In this document: positions 26,649 to 39,034 of the stretch, piece by piece
How positions within the stretch are numbered: position 1 is the stretch's first letter
Layout: each line of letters starts with the position of its first letter
Source: Vespa crabro
Taxonomy: Eukaryota > Arthropoda > Insecta > Hymenoptera > Vespidae
Assembly (NCBI RefSeq): GCF_910589235.1
Contig: NC_060956.1
Span: forward strand, 16,017,499-16,081,498
Reading direction: 5' to 3'
DNA length: 64,000 nt
The notes under the pieces: generated by a model
The model's input: the letters and a program-made list of their open reading frames with translations, nothing else
Told to the model about the DNA's origin: nothing
Database searches by the model: none
Position numbers and translations under genes: made by a program

Positions 26649-26660
26649 TGCGCATGCGCA
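26649..26660. promoter_or_regulatory. NRF-1/EWG palindrome upstream of NDUFA6
   Basis: TGCGCATGCGCA is the full palindromic consensus of nuclear respiratory factor 1 (Ewg in flies). It lies 362 bp upstream of the NDUFA6 start codon in otherwise AT-rich DNA. NRF-1 control of respiratory-chain genes is well known in vertebrates; a role here is inferred. Confidence 0.55.
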
Positions 26661-27392
26661 TTGATAAATTTAGCCTTGTTTTTCGTTAATAGTGCCATTA
26701 GATGTCACTTTTGTGCAATTTTTCGAGGCGCTTCATTTATTTGATAGAAAAACGATGCCAATCGAAATTATAGGTATATATGTAAATTTATTGTTTTTAT
26801 TTCAAAGTAAATACGACATTCATATAGGATAAAAGTTTAATTCGTTTTATTCTTTCATTTATAATTATTTATAATTATTTTATTCTTAATAATTTATCGC
26901 GTAGAAATATTATATTCTCGTTTACTTATAATTTTACACATTTTATTATCTACAAAGTTAATTTCTATACGCAGCAATCTCCTTGTATATTTATATAATT
27001 GTAATATAACACAAGTACTGTTGAACTGCTGAATCGGCTGCATTCATGTAAATTATTTAATTTAGAAAACTTTGTTAAATTATATTCGAAAGATAGTCGA
27101 GTAACACATTAATCAATATTTTGAATTGTCAAATAATTTTTTAAACGATATCTTGAATTAGGAATATTTTAATTCCTTTGTCGTATATTTTAGAAATTAA
27201 TGTCATAAGGAATAAGCATAACACTTAGAGTGTAAGTAAAATATATTTTATTAGTATACCATTAGTTAAAAAGGGGCAACTACTTCTATAATTTGCTTAT
27301 GCATAAAACAAAGTAGCACAGTGGTTCCAATATCAACGATTACTAGTAAGCATGTTGCTATCTTAAATTTGTAGCAAAGCTTACTAAGTACT
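26661..27392. other. AT-rich intergenic region
   Basis: This lies between NDUFA6 and the 3' end of the methyltransferase, both on the minus strand. Apart from the NRF-1 motif at its left edge I see only AT-rich sequence. A short plus-strand ATG at 26755 is followed six codons later by a GT, but I found no credible partner exon. Confidence 0.5.
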
Positions 27393-29215
27393 TTAGTTAC
27401 GCAATTGTGTACTAGGATCAGTTAGAGGAACGTATGAAACTTGCATTAGCTTCTGTTTTGTAGTAGATCCATCTGCATGCTTATCCACTTGTAGTAGATC
27501 TTGAAATCTTTGGAAACCTTCAATGGCAACTACAGGGCAGATAAGACGACCTCCAGGAGCTAGCTGGTCTACCAACTACAGATATGCAAAATTGTAATAA
27601 TCAAATATATAGAACATAGACATTTCTTCTTTATTTTTTCATACCTGTTGTGGAAGAGTTTCAGCCGCAGCTCCAACATGTATAGCATTGTAAGGCCCGT
27701 CAGCATCATGTCCCAATCTGCCATCTCCCACTAGTTGCATTCACAATGATCTGTTGTTAGTCTCCAGTCTATCTTTTATGATTACAGCAAAGTCACACAG
27801 TTGATGGACAGAGATCCGTTTGATTCTTCGTGGTAATACCTACTCCACGTGGATAGATTACGAGTTTTTCACATTTTAACTAGACTTTTATTATTTATTA
27901 TCCCTTGCCTTTTTTTTACAGACATGCCTGATAATGATAGCGAAAAGCAGAAACAGTTACAAAAGGGATGTTGTTTAGTTCTCGTTATGGCTCATAATCA
28001 TAATCGTACGATATTTTTTCTTTTCCACGTAGTGACATTAGTCAAGTATTAATTTCAATAATCTTACCAATGAATTTAAGACGGCCATCTTTGAGAAAAT
28101 GTGGACAGTCCTCCCGTACATTTCTTGTAGAAACTTCTATTAGCTCGGGAATATGCTCGATACCGACAACTCGTCCGCGAGGACCAACCATAAAAGCCAT
28201 ACAAGCTGATAAATATCCAGAACCTGAACCGACATCTAATGCCCTAGCACCATCGAAGAGTTGATCCGAGAGAATAGACAATGCATAGGCATGCTAAAAC
28301 AAAGAAATAAAATCGAAATGTATCCTTTAATATGCAAAGCAAAATAGATAGAATATTCAAAAAATATTTCAATCATCATATAATGTTTGTAAATATAATA
28401 TTGTATAAAAAACAGGTTAATATATATGTGCTCATTTACAAATGAAGTGGTTTGTATAATATATCTGGAAAATCTCCAATAACTACTAAAGATTTTTATT
28501 TAACATAACCAACAAAGAATGATAAGGGGGTTAAACTAATATCTCTGTGACGAAATGTCAGCGTTAATTCTTCTTAATATGAACCTCTAGATTATTTTTA
28601 ATTTATTTAAAATGAGTTTTTAAGGAACATAAATTCACCTGAACAATTTCAGTTATCACATTTATTGAGATCTGATAAAGTAATGTGTGCTTAATCTTGA
28701 TAGTGTCTTCTTGAAATGTAAATAACAAATGGAAAGGTAATCATAAGTATCAATATATTGACATTGTTTTATCTTCTTATTGGCACAGAATACTGACACA
28801 GTTGTGTCTTTAAGGACTTTATACATCTTTATATACATTAATATAACCTTGATAAAGTATACAATGTTAATAAAATGTTATAATTTTAGTAATGTCATAA
28901 TTCTGGATTTACAGAATCGAAGAAAAAAAAAAAAAGAAAACAACCAAAAATTTACTTGCCATATGTGGAGCACTGATTGTAACGTTGTAACCAATTTTTC
29001 TAGGTCGATCAAGATATGGATCTGCTTCATGACAATATCTTGCTCTATCTACTGCAAGCATAGCAGCTTCTGCTCTAGCAGTTGCCAAAATGCCAGTTTC
29101 TAAAAACATAATTTAACTCGATATAAATTTCTTATTATTTATTAACACACATTACGTTACCTTTCAACTTGGTCACCATCTCTTGATTTGTCACACCATT
29201 GCAGTGCCATGCCAT
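27393..29215 (-). CDS. Protein-L-isoaspartate O-methyltransferase
   Basis: A cytosolic repair enzyme that methylates isoaspartyl residues in damaged proteins using S-adenosylmethionine. Five coding exons on the minus strand: 29215-29161, 29099-28960, 28293-28068, 27730-27645, 27575-27393. They give 229 residues, against about 227 in the human enzyme. Signatures: N-terminal MAWHCNGVTNQ, active-site SAPHMHAYAL (61-70), SAM-binding LDVGSGSGY (84-92), VGDGR (141-145), HVGAAAETLP (158-167), and GGRLICPV then VPLTDP near the C-terminus. Exon 2 must end at CATATG before GCAAGT, a GC-type donor; only this keeps the frame and rebuilds the SAPHMHAYAL motif. The ATG at 29215 is preferred because it starts the usual MAW N-terminus. 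Confidence 0.95.
28958..28960 (-). other. GC-type 5' splice site of the methyltransferase
   Basis: On the minus strand the exon 2 / intron 2 border reads CATATG then GCAAGTAAAT. GCAAGT is the classic GC-donor sequence. The nearest GT (A then GTAAAT, four bases further on) would shift the frame against the next exon, which begins CATGCCTATGCA. Confidence 0.85.
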
Positions 29216-29545
29216 GCTCCACAAATGCTGCAATATCCACTATATATAAAATATAAATTTTTTTATTAACAAAACAATATTTATACATTATAGAAAGTTC
29301 TGATATCGTTCAAAGAAACATAAAATATACAATTAGTAATATAAAAATAATATTATTCGAACGTTTTCATAAAAAAAAAAGTAACCGTAACCTAACAAAT
29401 ATCGTACAAAATAGATATCTTTCGTTTGACACAATGCTATATCTATAATTATATGCAATTTTGAACTAGAAAATAATAATTAGAGCATGTTGATATTCAA
29501 ATAGAAATATAAAAAAAATTTTCTTGAAAATAATATGAAACGTAC

Positions 29546-29640
29546 CTTGTATTATTACAACTGTTTCTTGACAGTTAGCGACCCTTAGGGTGTGTTGTGT
29601 CATGAATGGAAGCGAGTAGAGTGGTGGGGAGAAGAGGATC
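29546..29640 (-). other. Probable 5'UTR exon of the methyltransferase
   Basis: On the minus strand a GC-richer stretch ends in a strong donor (ACAAG then GTACGT, exon edge at 29546). It could splice to the acceptor just upstream of the start codon (TTGCAG or TATATAG near 29235-29245). It carries an ATG, but none of its frames joins the enzyme frame without a stop, so it is taken as untranslated. The upstream edge and the transcription start are not resolved. Confidence 0.45.
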
Positions 29641-29649
29641 AGCTGATAG

Positions 29650-31800
29650 GAATGCCTTGATATCGATTTGGCCCGGGAACGACGTGAGACACACGTTTTT
29701 AATTCGTCAACGTCTCCACTTTGATCTTTCTTTTGGAGTAATTCTTAGAATAATTTCATAGTTCTCGCGAAAGTGTATCCGGAAGTCGAGTCAGGAGTTT
29801 CCGACGATCACTACGCTTTTCGTATGCGAGTTATAAAAAAAACATGCGAATGATTGATATAAATACTCTCGGAAACATCAGGAAAAAGGATTATTCATGA
29901 TCATTTTAGAAATTTATGTTTTTCCACAATATAAGAAAATTCCTTGTATCTAATGATTTCATTAAAAAAAGTGTCGTTCTTCGTTTTCTTTTTATCATTC
30001 AATGATCTTTCATTGATTAAATGGTTATATTATATTAACACGTCGAAAAATATTTGTATACATTTTTAAAAAATCATTTATTATCAATACTTTTCTGTCG
30101 CATTATAAAGATCTTCAATTGATATAAGCAAATTTGAGAAATTCAAAAGTTCTCGTTTAAATCGCATAAATCTATATAAATTATAAGTTTGGAAAAAAAA
30201 GACCATTGTGTATCATGCGAGTGTTTGGAAATTTTAACGAGATACTTACATTCTCTCACACCAATATCCATTCGTTAAAATTAACCGTAAATGTGTCGTA
30301 AATAATCGTTGTAGAGTAACTCATAAATTAAACTTTTTCCGAGATACTGTGGAAAGATTTAATGATAAATCATCATTGCCGGAGATTTTCCAAACGAATT
30401 GACTTAAAACAAGCACCATGAGATCTTCCGCGTTCGTATGTTATGAATTCGTGACGATCGGAGATGTCTGGAAACGTTGAGAAGAAAAAAAAAAAGAAGG
30501 AAGAAAAAAAATCTACGATTTTAAAACACATAGTTTATAAGATATTAGCCAAACATGAAATGTTTGATCTAAAAGATAATGAATATTTGCTATCGTCTAA
30601 TTTTTAATATGCTATGCAATTAGAATTTTTTATTTTTAATTTCGTATTACTAATATAGACTTTGTAAATATATCAAAGTAACGATTTCATGAATAGTATA
30701 AATACAAACGTGTTCATTCTTAACATTTCACAGTCGAATTTCAATTTCCACACTTCAAATTTCGAAGTTGTGGAGGATTTCGACAAGAAGAATAATTTTG
30801 TAATTAAAGTAGAACGTATTTATAGCAAATTAATTCATAGGAAACATTTATATTTGTATTATGAAATTATTCAAAATTTATTACAAATATAACGTGCAAA
30901 ATAATGACATTTAATATTATAATTATATGAAAAAAATAAAAATTAAATCGTTTCATTTATAAACTGCATGATATTAATTTGATATTATAATGTTGTTATA
31001 TTTTATTTATTTTAGAATAACAAGTATAAGTTTGACAAATTATCAAAGTTTTTTCGTAACGGATAGGATGATCAAAAGATGTTCCATTAAAGAATACTCG
31101 ATTTTCTTAAATATCAAAGAACTTTTGCTCTTTCTTAAAATTCCCGTTATCCTCGCATAAATCTCTTTATTTTTAATTCATTACCGGGGAAAATTTCCCG
31201 AGGGAAATGTCCATTTACTAATTACATTCAATTCAATTCTTATGTTTATTTAATTTTATTCTTAAAATTAACTTTTAAGATGTTTTCGAGATGAAACTCT
31301 TCAATGTTAATTATTTTTTTTTGCGAAAATTATTGAAAAGAAATATAAATGATTAACATCTCAAGTTAGATATATTTGATTTTCAAATAAATTAATTTAG
31401 AATAATTAGAATAATACATATTTTTCTTTTTTCTTATTCAATGCAATTAGTTAACTTCACATTAATTCACATAAATGACGATCATGAAAATATCATAAGA
31501 TAAAAGATTTTCGAGGTTTCATAAAGAAATCGAGATTTTATAAAAATTTTTTAAAATCATAAGGAAAGATATTATCGCTCATTTTAATTTTAATTGATAA
31601 TTAATATTATTCTTTGATCAAGAATCTTTTCCAGGAAATGTTATAAGAAGTGAGAAAAAAGTAAAATAAAATGAAAAAAAAATGTCATCAAAAACTAGAG
31701 AACCGATAAGAAGATACGTGAACATACACGTTTACGCATATTTGAACGCGCGTTCGCGTAGCAAGTAGATATGATAAAAAGTCATGCGCGTTTGGTTACA
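29650..31800. other. Intergenic region between divergent genes
   Basis: AT-rich DNA between the methyltransferase (minus) and the sugar transporter (plus). A GC-richer patch at about 29590-29830 is the likely methyltransferase promoter area. A 67-codon ORF at 30689-30892 matches no family I know and could be chance. Confidence 0.5.
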
Positions 31801-31818
31801 AGGGGTTGTCGATATCGG

Positions 31819-31826
31819 TATAAATT
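31819..31826 (+). promoter_or_regulatory. TATA box candidate for the sugar transporter
   Basis: TATAAATT in a GC-richer setting (GATATCGG before, GACGTACAG after), about 340 bp upstream of the transporter start codon. It would place initiation near 31850 and give a 5'UTR of about 320 bp. No separate initiator was identified. Confidence 0.4.
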
Positions 31827-32166
31827 GACGTACAGATCGTCCCATGGAGCGCAGATAGTCGATCGCTCGGTTAAGAAACATAGAGAATAATAGAAAGAGA
31901 AAGATTTTCATTGATCTTTTTTAAGTATCTCTTAATCGATTTGATTATTCACAATGGGACTAATTCGAACGATCGAATGATCGATCTTAGTTTGCTTTCA
32001 TTATAAGACTAATTCGAGTTTTGATTAATTGTCATCGTGAGTCATTATTGTTTTATATATTTCGATGATAAAACAAATTTTTTTTTATCGATCAAGATCC
32101 AACTTTGTAAATCGGTTTTATCGTGCACCAAAAATTGACTAGTTCCCTGTTCTAAATATATTCAAC

Positions 32167-34505
32167 ATGATGGGGGATATCAAGGAGCGAATGGATGACC
32201 CAGGAAAGTTTCGACAATTTGTAGCAGCGATGGTTGGTGAGTACCGTTCATAAAACTTAAAATTTGTTCTTATTTTATTTAACTTCGAAAGTCAAAGTGA
32301 GAATAAAGTGCTATAAAAGAGATATATCTAAAGGAAAAAGAGAAAACTTCGATGCAAAAGTTTTCGACAGTTTAAGACAAAGCTTTAGAAGAATTTGATG
32401 TCGAATTGAAAGAAAAAAATCAATGAGGAATTTTTCTTTTTTTCTTTTTATTTTTACAGTGAATTTAGCAGCTATGACATATGGGTCAATGATCGGTTGG
32501 CAATCACCAATGTCACCACAATTACAAAGTGAAAACCCACCAGTTGGAACAATAGCAATGACAAACGATGAAGTTTCTTGGCTGAGTGGAATTATGTGTT
32601 TAGGAGGAATTATAACAACTCCAATGATGGGTCCATTATCAGAGAAACTTGGACGCAAACTCACGGGTTGTCTCATTGGCCTACCATTCCTAATTTGTTC
32701 CTTTTTAACGATTTTTGCAACCGAACAAATACATATCTTTATTGCACGTTTTTTCGCCGGTATCGGGGGTGCAGGTGCGCTCTTTTTAGTTCCACTCTAC
32801 GTTTCCGAAATTTCTTGTGACTCGATACGTGGTATGCTGGGTAGTTTGGTTGTTTTAGTAGTGAACTTCGGAATACTGATAACTTACATATTAGGTGGAT
32901 TCTTATCTTACAATATCTGTAATATTTGTATCGCTGTGCTACCTGTGATCTATCTAGGAAGTTTTCTTTTCCTACCAGAGACACCTGTTTATTTAATTCG
33001 TCGCAATCGACTTCGTGAGGCTGATAGGTGAGTATTTGTTAATTTAATTCAATGATAAATACGTTGTTCTGGATAGATACCTTTTTTTTTTAGAATTTAT
33101 CCGATCAATAGAAGATAAAAATGTTGATTATATTCAGGGTTCAGTCGAAATGTAGGAATGAATATTCTATCGTAGGTCTTTGATGTGGCTGAGGGCGGGA
33201 CACCAATTGACGGTGGAGAGAGAGCTGTTACGTTTGCAGATCGCTGCGAAGGAAGCCGCAACATTATCTAGATCTATTGGTTTGAAGGATCTCTTCAGGA
33301 ATAAAGGAACAATCAAAGGATTAGTGATTGGACTAGGCATCTTCGCTGGTCAACAACTTTGTGGTATATTTGCTATGGTAAGTATATTCACACAAAAATT
33401 GGAACAAACAAACTTTGATAAGCATTATCAAGAAAAAAAAAAAACAATGTAGAAAAGAATTTGCTTGACTTCCATTGAATCTTTTTAACGTTATCGTCTC
33501 GATAGAAGGCATAAATCTATTGCAAGTATCGCTGCGTCTGGTAAATAAACATTGCGTTTTTAACATTTACTTGTCATTCCTTATCTAATATTAATAATTG
33601 ATGATGACATTTGAAGATAGAGCCTATTCTAAATAGTTCTTTCTTAATACAATTATCTAATATACTATATATTTTGATTTACGAATAAATATAATTATAA
33701 GTAAGAATTATTTATTACTCATTTATAAATCAACTTAATAAATGTAATATTTTATAATATTTCATTATTATTTTGCATAGATATTGAGTTGACTTATGAA
33801 TCATTACTATTTTATTATATTAAACTTCTTACTTATAATTTCACTTATTTATGAATCAATTTTACTCTAACAAAATATGAATACTTTTTTTCACAGACAA
33901 GCTATACCGAGACGATTTTTCGTATATCAGGCAGTTCGTTATCACCGAACACAGCTGTGATCATCGTAGGTGCCATACAAGTTGCAGGATCTTATCTATC
34001 AACTTCACTGATGGAACGAACCGGTAGAAGACCTCTTCTATTAATATCCTGTCTGGGGATGTGTATTTGCCATTACATACTCGGTATTTTCTGCTATCTT
34101 CAAGAACTAAATTATGACGTTTCTACGTTTGGTTGGATACCTGTGATAGCTTTATCGGCTTACATGATCACCTATTGTTTGGGTTTGGGTCCTGGACCCT
34201 ACGTTATTTGCTCTGAAATATTTGATCAGGACCTCTCCAGTTTGGCAATTACAGTAGCTCTCTTCTTTACTTGGGTTGTTGCTTTCATAGTAGTGAAGTT
34301 CTTTGCAAATGTCGTAGATCTATTTGGCATGTACGGATGTTTCTTTATTTTGGGCACTTCCTGTATTTCAACTTTTATCTTCATTTACATTTTGGTGCCG
34401 GAAACGAAGGGAAGGTCGCGAGAAGATATTTTAAATGAATTAAATGGTGGAGATTCTTGGGCTTCGACAATCGCTGACGTCAAGATTTCATCAACAGATG
34501 CATGA
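32167..34505 (+). CDS. MFS sugar transporter, Tret1-like
   Basis: A plasma-membrane facilitative sugar carrier of the insect trehalose-transporter/GLUT group. Exons 32167-32236, 32460-33027, 33176-33377 and 33897-34505 join in frame to give 482 residues, normal for the family with twelve membrane helices. The start MMGDIKERMDDPGKF is followed by helix 1 (VNLAAMTYGSMIGWQSP). Signatures: GPLSEKLGRKLTG (loop 2-3 motif), FLPETPVYLI after helix 6, the helix 7 motif GQQLCGIF, ERTGRRPLL (loop 8-9), and VPETKGRS after helix 12. Loop 6-7 is carried partly by exon 3. The hydrophilic C-terminus is short. Its substrate (trehalose or another hexose/disaccharide) cannot be told from sequence alone. It converges on WBP4. 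Confidence 0.93.
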
Positions 34506-35420
34506 CGTTCGTTAAAGATTGCTATTATTGAAAAGAACATGGACGTTTTCGTAAATGAAACGAATCTTCGAAATTCCTTGGATAATAATGAGTAAAGATC
34601 ATCGAGAAAGTGAAAATTGATTTGTTGGCTGTGCAATGAGTGCTTCATTAATTGTTATGTATGAAGTGTACTGATCGGCTGGACCGATATTTATGAATCA
34701 ATTTTTTGAACTCTGTACAAAGAATATTTTACTCTTAAAGAAGTATATATATAAATATATATATATATGTATATATATATAAAACGATAATATTTTACAT
34801 CAATAATATAAGTATAGATTATATAGGATAAGTAAAATGTGATTGAAGGATATCGAAAAAAGAAATATTCATGTGGTATTGACAAATCACGTTATATTTG
34901 AAACGATATTGTATTTTTCCTCAATAGTATTCGTTCTAAAACGTATGAACACAGTGTTTAGATGAATGTTTTAATGTTTTCCATAATATGGTAAAAAAAT
35001 CTGCGATAATAATTATTACAAGTATTTTATATTTGCATCGATCCATTTTTTTATCTTTACACTTTCTTTCTATTTATTAATTATATATCCGGAAAGAGTT
35101 TAATATACATACATACATACATACATACATACATACATACATACATACATACATACACACATACATACGCACATACACACGAAAATTATTATATAAGTCT
35201 TAAGAACATATTAAAATATAATAAGTAATAATTTTTTTTTCTTTAAGAGTACTTTGTGATAGCAGGAATTATACTACGAAGAAATGTACAATTTTCTATT
35301 TTTACTAAAATTTGACATTATTACAGTTCCTTTTAAATTTTTATTAAAAAGTACGTACAAAGAGCATTCTCATTATCTATCTTTCAATCGAAATATACGC
35401 AAAATATTTATGTAGCAAGA
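34506..35420. other. 3' region between convergent genes
   Basis: This holds the 3' ends of the transporter (plus) and WBP4 (minus). It contains TA-rich tracts near 34745-34785 and a (CATA)n microsatellite at 35107-35160. No other gene is visible. Confidence 0.6.
35107..35160. repeat. (CATA)n microsatellite
   Basis: About 13 tandem CATA units with a few changed units at the right end. Confidence 0.95.
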
Positions 35421-35684
35421 TCAATCGTCTTCCAATCTCTTTCGTACATTTTTGTTTCCTATCTTCCGTTTTTTAAAGATCCTTAACGACGAACCCTCAT
35501 CATCGCTATCTCCTGTCGATATAGTTGTAATAGTTTTCTCTTTGAAGATTCTTTGAGGCGGAGGTGGTTCGGATTTTTCGAAAATAGGCAACTGTATCTG
35601 CTTTTGCTGCGGCAATTGAAGATCTACAGGTTTCCTTTCTCTGAAAAAAAGAATATTGTTACTAAAAAGGCGATATATATATAT

Positions 35685-35720
<36 letters not shown>

Positions 35721-37784
35721 TTAGAACATTTCCAAAAAAGTTTCCGTTTTATAAATAAATATTTACATGACTTTTACAGTCTCCCAGGATCCATAAGGCT
35801 GTTGAAACTCAGGAATACTGTAATCCCTTCTGTAAGGTTTCTCTTCTTCTTCTTTCGACTCTTGTTTTACAATAATCTCTTTAGTGTCTTCCTCTTTAAT
35901 TTGTACTTCTTGTTTTCTTTGTTGTTGCTTTCGCAATTCTTTCATTCTTTCTCGTTCGGCATTAGCCCTTTGTTCTTCAATAAGATCGGCTTTTTCAATC
36001 TCCTCTTCCTTTTTTAACTGCTCTAAAAGTTCTTCCTGAAGAGCTTGTTCCTTCACTTCCTCTTCTTGCTCGGCAAATGTCATATAACCCTCTTCTGGAG
36101 GTTCCCAGACTGATTCTAGTAATATGTGGAAGAAGAAAAAATATTTTTCAATTATGTTGATTTCTTTTTTTTTTATAACTAAAAAAGATATTATTTCAAT
36201 AAGAAAGTGATTGAATAAGAAAATAATACATTGCAGAATATACTTATATAGATATACATACAGAGTATTTCATTCGAAATTCCGCATATAATTATTTTCT
36301 AAACTACAGCTTCTTTCAAGAAATGTTTCAAATAAAACTTACCCTCTTTCGGTGATAGGGTGGGGAGAGAAGTGAGAGAAATCATCTTATTATGGCTCAA
36401 AACTTCTCCAAGTGGACTGTTTCTAAAATTTCAAGACTACCTTTGTTTTTTTATATGGAACTATATATTTTTATTTAGGTAGATTTATTTAGGTCAATAA
36501 ATTCGTCTTGGAATGAGTTGCACGCTTACCTAAATAAAAACATACAGTTTCTATATGGAGAAAAAACAAAAGTCACTTTGAAATCTCGAAAGAAGAATTG
36601 TAATTACCATAAAATGCCGCCTCGTTCCCTATATCCCGAAAAGAGTAAATTCTTTTGTAAAACGAACTATAGTTTGAGAAACAATTGCTTGCGAAACTTC
36701 GAATGAAACGCCCTGTGTATACATATATATACATATACATATATCTATATATATATATATGTATATACGTACCATTAGTTTCTATGTGCCAGTAGTAAGT
36801 GTATCCTTCGGGACTGAGAGCCTCATACCAAAGTTTCCTGACGGCTTTTCTTCGTCCATCGTCCTCTTGGGCCTTTTTTTTTTTTCCCTTTCCTTTACTT
36901 GCTTTATTCTTCCCTTGAGTTTTATTCTCGACGCTGGTACTTTGCTGGTTCTTCGTATGCGACAACCTCGTCAAAGCCGTTGGATCGCAAGGATCAATTT
37001 CTTGGGGGAACTGTATACGATTTCAACAATAAAATGAAGAAAAAAAAAAGAAAGATATTTGTCATAATAAATTGTAAAGGTTTTTTTTTTTTTAACTTTT
37101 TCGACTATTCGATTGATATTTTTCGTAGTCTTTTTATATCTCACGATTTACAGAAAATCTATTCTAATCCATCATTGTTCTAATAAATTAATATCTCAAT
37201 AAGACAAAAATATATTATGTACTCACGTGTCGATAATTATTTTGTTTGAATCTCGGTACTGTTTCCAGTGCAGCTTCTGGTATCGAATTCGCATTTTGTG
37301 GCGTCTAAGTGTAAACGAAAAATCATATAATTATTTTAATTATACAAACTTTAAAATAACAAATTTTTACGTACTTTTAGGCTTTCCGATCGATTTAGTT
37401 TTTCTTTTATTATCCTGTCAGCCGTCATATCTCTCGTATTGTTTTCAACATCTTTGAGATAAGCAGCCATGGCAGCCTATCAAAAGTTAATTAAAAAGAA
37501 TTTCTTGATTAATTAATTTATTATTTTGTGAAAGTTTTTGTTATGTTTATACAAAGCATCTCATTAATATACGCACGTTTTCCATCTTCTTTAGATCATC
37601 CTCGAATTTTTTGTTTTGTTTCGCCTGCTTCGCGCTGTTCTTGTGTATTTCCTTGAGTCTTTTACTGACATTTTCTTTGTGCTTCTTTCCGCCCTCGTGG
37701 AAGTCGATACTCGGTTTATTGTCAGCGATCCAACATTTACAAAAGTCGCAGAATTTCCGTCCCTGGGACTTCCAATAATCAGCC
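35421..37784 (-). CDS. WW domain-binding protein 4 (FBP21-like), 5' partial
   Basis: A nuclear spliceosome-associated protein. Minus-strand exons 37784-37577, 37476-37375, 37304-37227, 37010-36773, 36115-35767 and 35640-35421 join in frame, giving about 350 residues. The first begins with the third base of the initiator ATG, followed by ADYWKSQGRKFCDFCKCW, the U1-type C2H2 zinc finger (Cys-x2-Cys, then His in IDFHEGGKKH). Next come a Lys-rich region, a WW domain split by an intron (KLWYEALSPEGYTYYW, then ESVWEPPEEGY), a Glu/Lys/Gln-rich coiled coil, and a conserved tail (RIFKEKTITTIS, IFKKRKIGNKNVRKR). Human WBP4 has two WW domains; only one is seen here. The exon carrying the AT of the start codon and the 5'UTR must lie within or beyond 37785-38060 and was not placed. 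Confidence 0.9.
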
Positions 37785-37975
37785 CTGCAATGGACACATT
37801 ATTAAAGATCAATTTCCTCAAAATCTTTCTTCAGAGAATATCTACAATTTTCCGTGTTTACAAATATTACTATGTGTCTTCCACATTTCTCAAGATATAC
37901 CGATTCGATCTGAATTTCAGAATGTATATAATGCTATAAACGTAGACATTCTCTGTCGTTTGGTAACATCATTGG

Positions 37976-38170
37976 CTATAAAATTTTGCAAAGGCTTTTA
38001 CGTTTTTGACCTATAATAATTTCCTCTACACCCCTTCGTATTACTGTGATCCATTTACGTGCATATGCTTCGTTGTCCCGTACGTTATGATCGTCCTCGT
38101 TTCTAATTTTATTTAACTCGTTAATGCATATCTGGATCGTAAAATTTGCAAGTTCTCTTTTGTCCAACAA
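37976..38170 (-). CDS. Possible last exon of an unidentified gene
   Basis: A minus-strand open frame with protein-like composition: charged, helix-forming, containing NKIRNEDDHNVRDNEAYAR and ending QKRKSLCKIL before a stop. It is GC-richer than its flanks and free of simple repeats, unlike most spurious ORFs here. A stop lies just upstream in frame, so it would need an acceptor near 38152-38156 (GGACAAAAG or AAGAG), which is mediocre. I do not recognise the family. It could be the end of a gene whose earlier exons lie further right, or chance. Confidence 0.3.
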   Translation of the reverse strand: MLDKRELANFTIQICINELNKIRNEDDHNVRDNEAYARKWITVIRRGVEEIIIGQKRKSLCKIL

Positions 38171-39000
38171 AAATATTTTTTACAGTATCTTCGTAAGAAT
38201 GAGAAAGAGAGAGAGAGAAAATAAATATTTATAAAAATGTATACTATCCAAATAATATAGAGAATGGAAATATATTTATATAGCGCCTGTTTATGCATCA
38301 ACATATACAGTGTTAAAATAGTTGGTTTTCTATAATTTGAAAACTAATAAATAATAAACTACATAATATTTTAAGCTCAGTTACGTCGAAAGGATCATTG
38401 ACCTTCAACTTATCAAAATATACGTCTGTTTGATTTGTAAATAATGTATTTATATAACATGGAGTATAACATTGCAGTATAGTATAAATCAATTAGTCAG
38501 TCGTTAAAATGCTGATTATCTTGTAAACGATGTATAATAGCAATTTTTAATTAGATTTTAATTGAAAATGACTGCCACTATATAAATATGTTAAAAAAAG
38601 AAATTATAAGTATCAAATTAAAAGAATTACATCGATCTGAAAAAAGTTACGGGAAAAAAAAATTGTTACATATAATTGACTCAGAATCGTGCAAATTAAT
38701 TAAAAACTTTCTTGTAACTTCAATTAACCGCGAAATATTTGCTCGGACATTTATAGACCGACATCCTGTATATGTGCTATCGGAGTAAAAGAAAAAAAAT
38801 TAAAAAAAAGAAAAAAAAAAAAAAAAGAAAAATACGAAAAAGAAAAAAAGAAACAAGATAGGAATAACAGAAATCGAAGATTCTGTTATTGAATTTTTAG
38901 ATTGCTTTTGCATTAACATCGAAAACTAATTTGTAAAAATGTCTCTGTTAATTTAATACTAATTTCACGATAAAGTAAAGAACTTTTCAACGTAGTCTGT
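38171..39000. other. AT-rich noncoding region
   Basis: AT-rich sequence with a short GA tract near 38200-38220 and an A-rich stretch near 38790-38870. The 66-codon plus-strand ORF at 38588-38788 shows no recognisable domain. Confidence 0.5.
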
Positions 39001-39025
39001 TCCATTGTAATATGATATCTAAACG

Positions 39026-39034
39026 TATAAAAGG
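39026..39034 (+). promoter_or_regulatory. Canonical TATA box, orphan promoter candidate
   Basis: TATAAAAGG followed by a GC-richer stretch (39040-39260). A 38-codon ORF starts at 39093 (MLLQVWPSRNAMS) and ends at 39209. No downstream coding exons were recognised, so the transcript, if any, is unknown. Confidence 0.35.

Noticed and set aside
26755..28052. Possible plus-strand gene (MPIEII at 26755; acceptor-like TTTTTTTACAG near 27920 then MPDNDSEKQKQLQK)
   Set aside because: The phases of the small pieces cannot be joined through the region without stops, the second piece lies opposite a methyltransferase intron, and no family was recognised.
35553..36017. 154-codon plus-strand ORF over WBP4
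   Set aside because: It is a shadow of the WBP4 coiled-coil and tail exons on the opposite strand; likewise 36759-37037 and 37616-37939.
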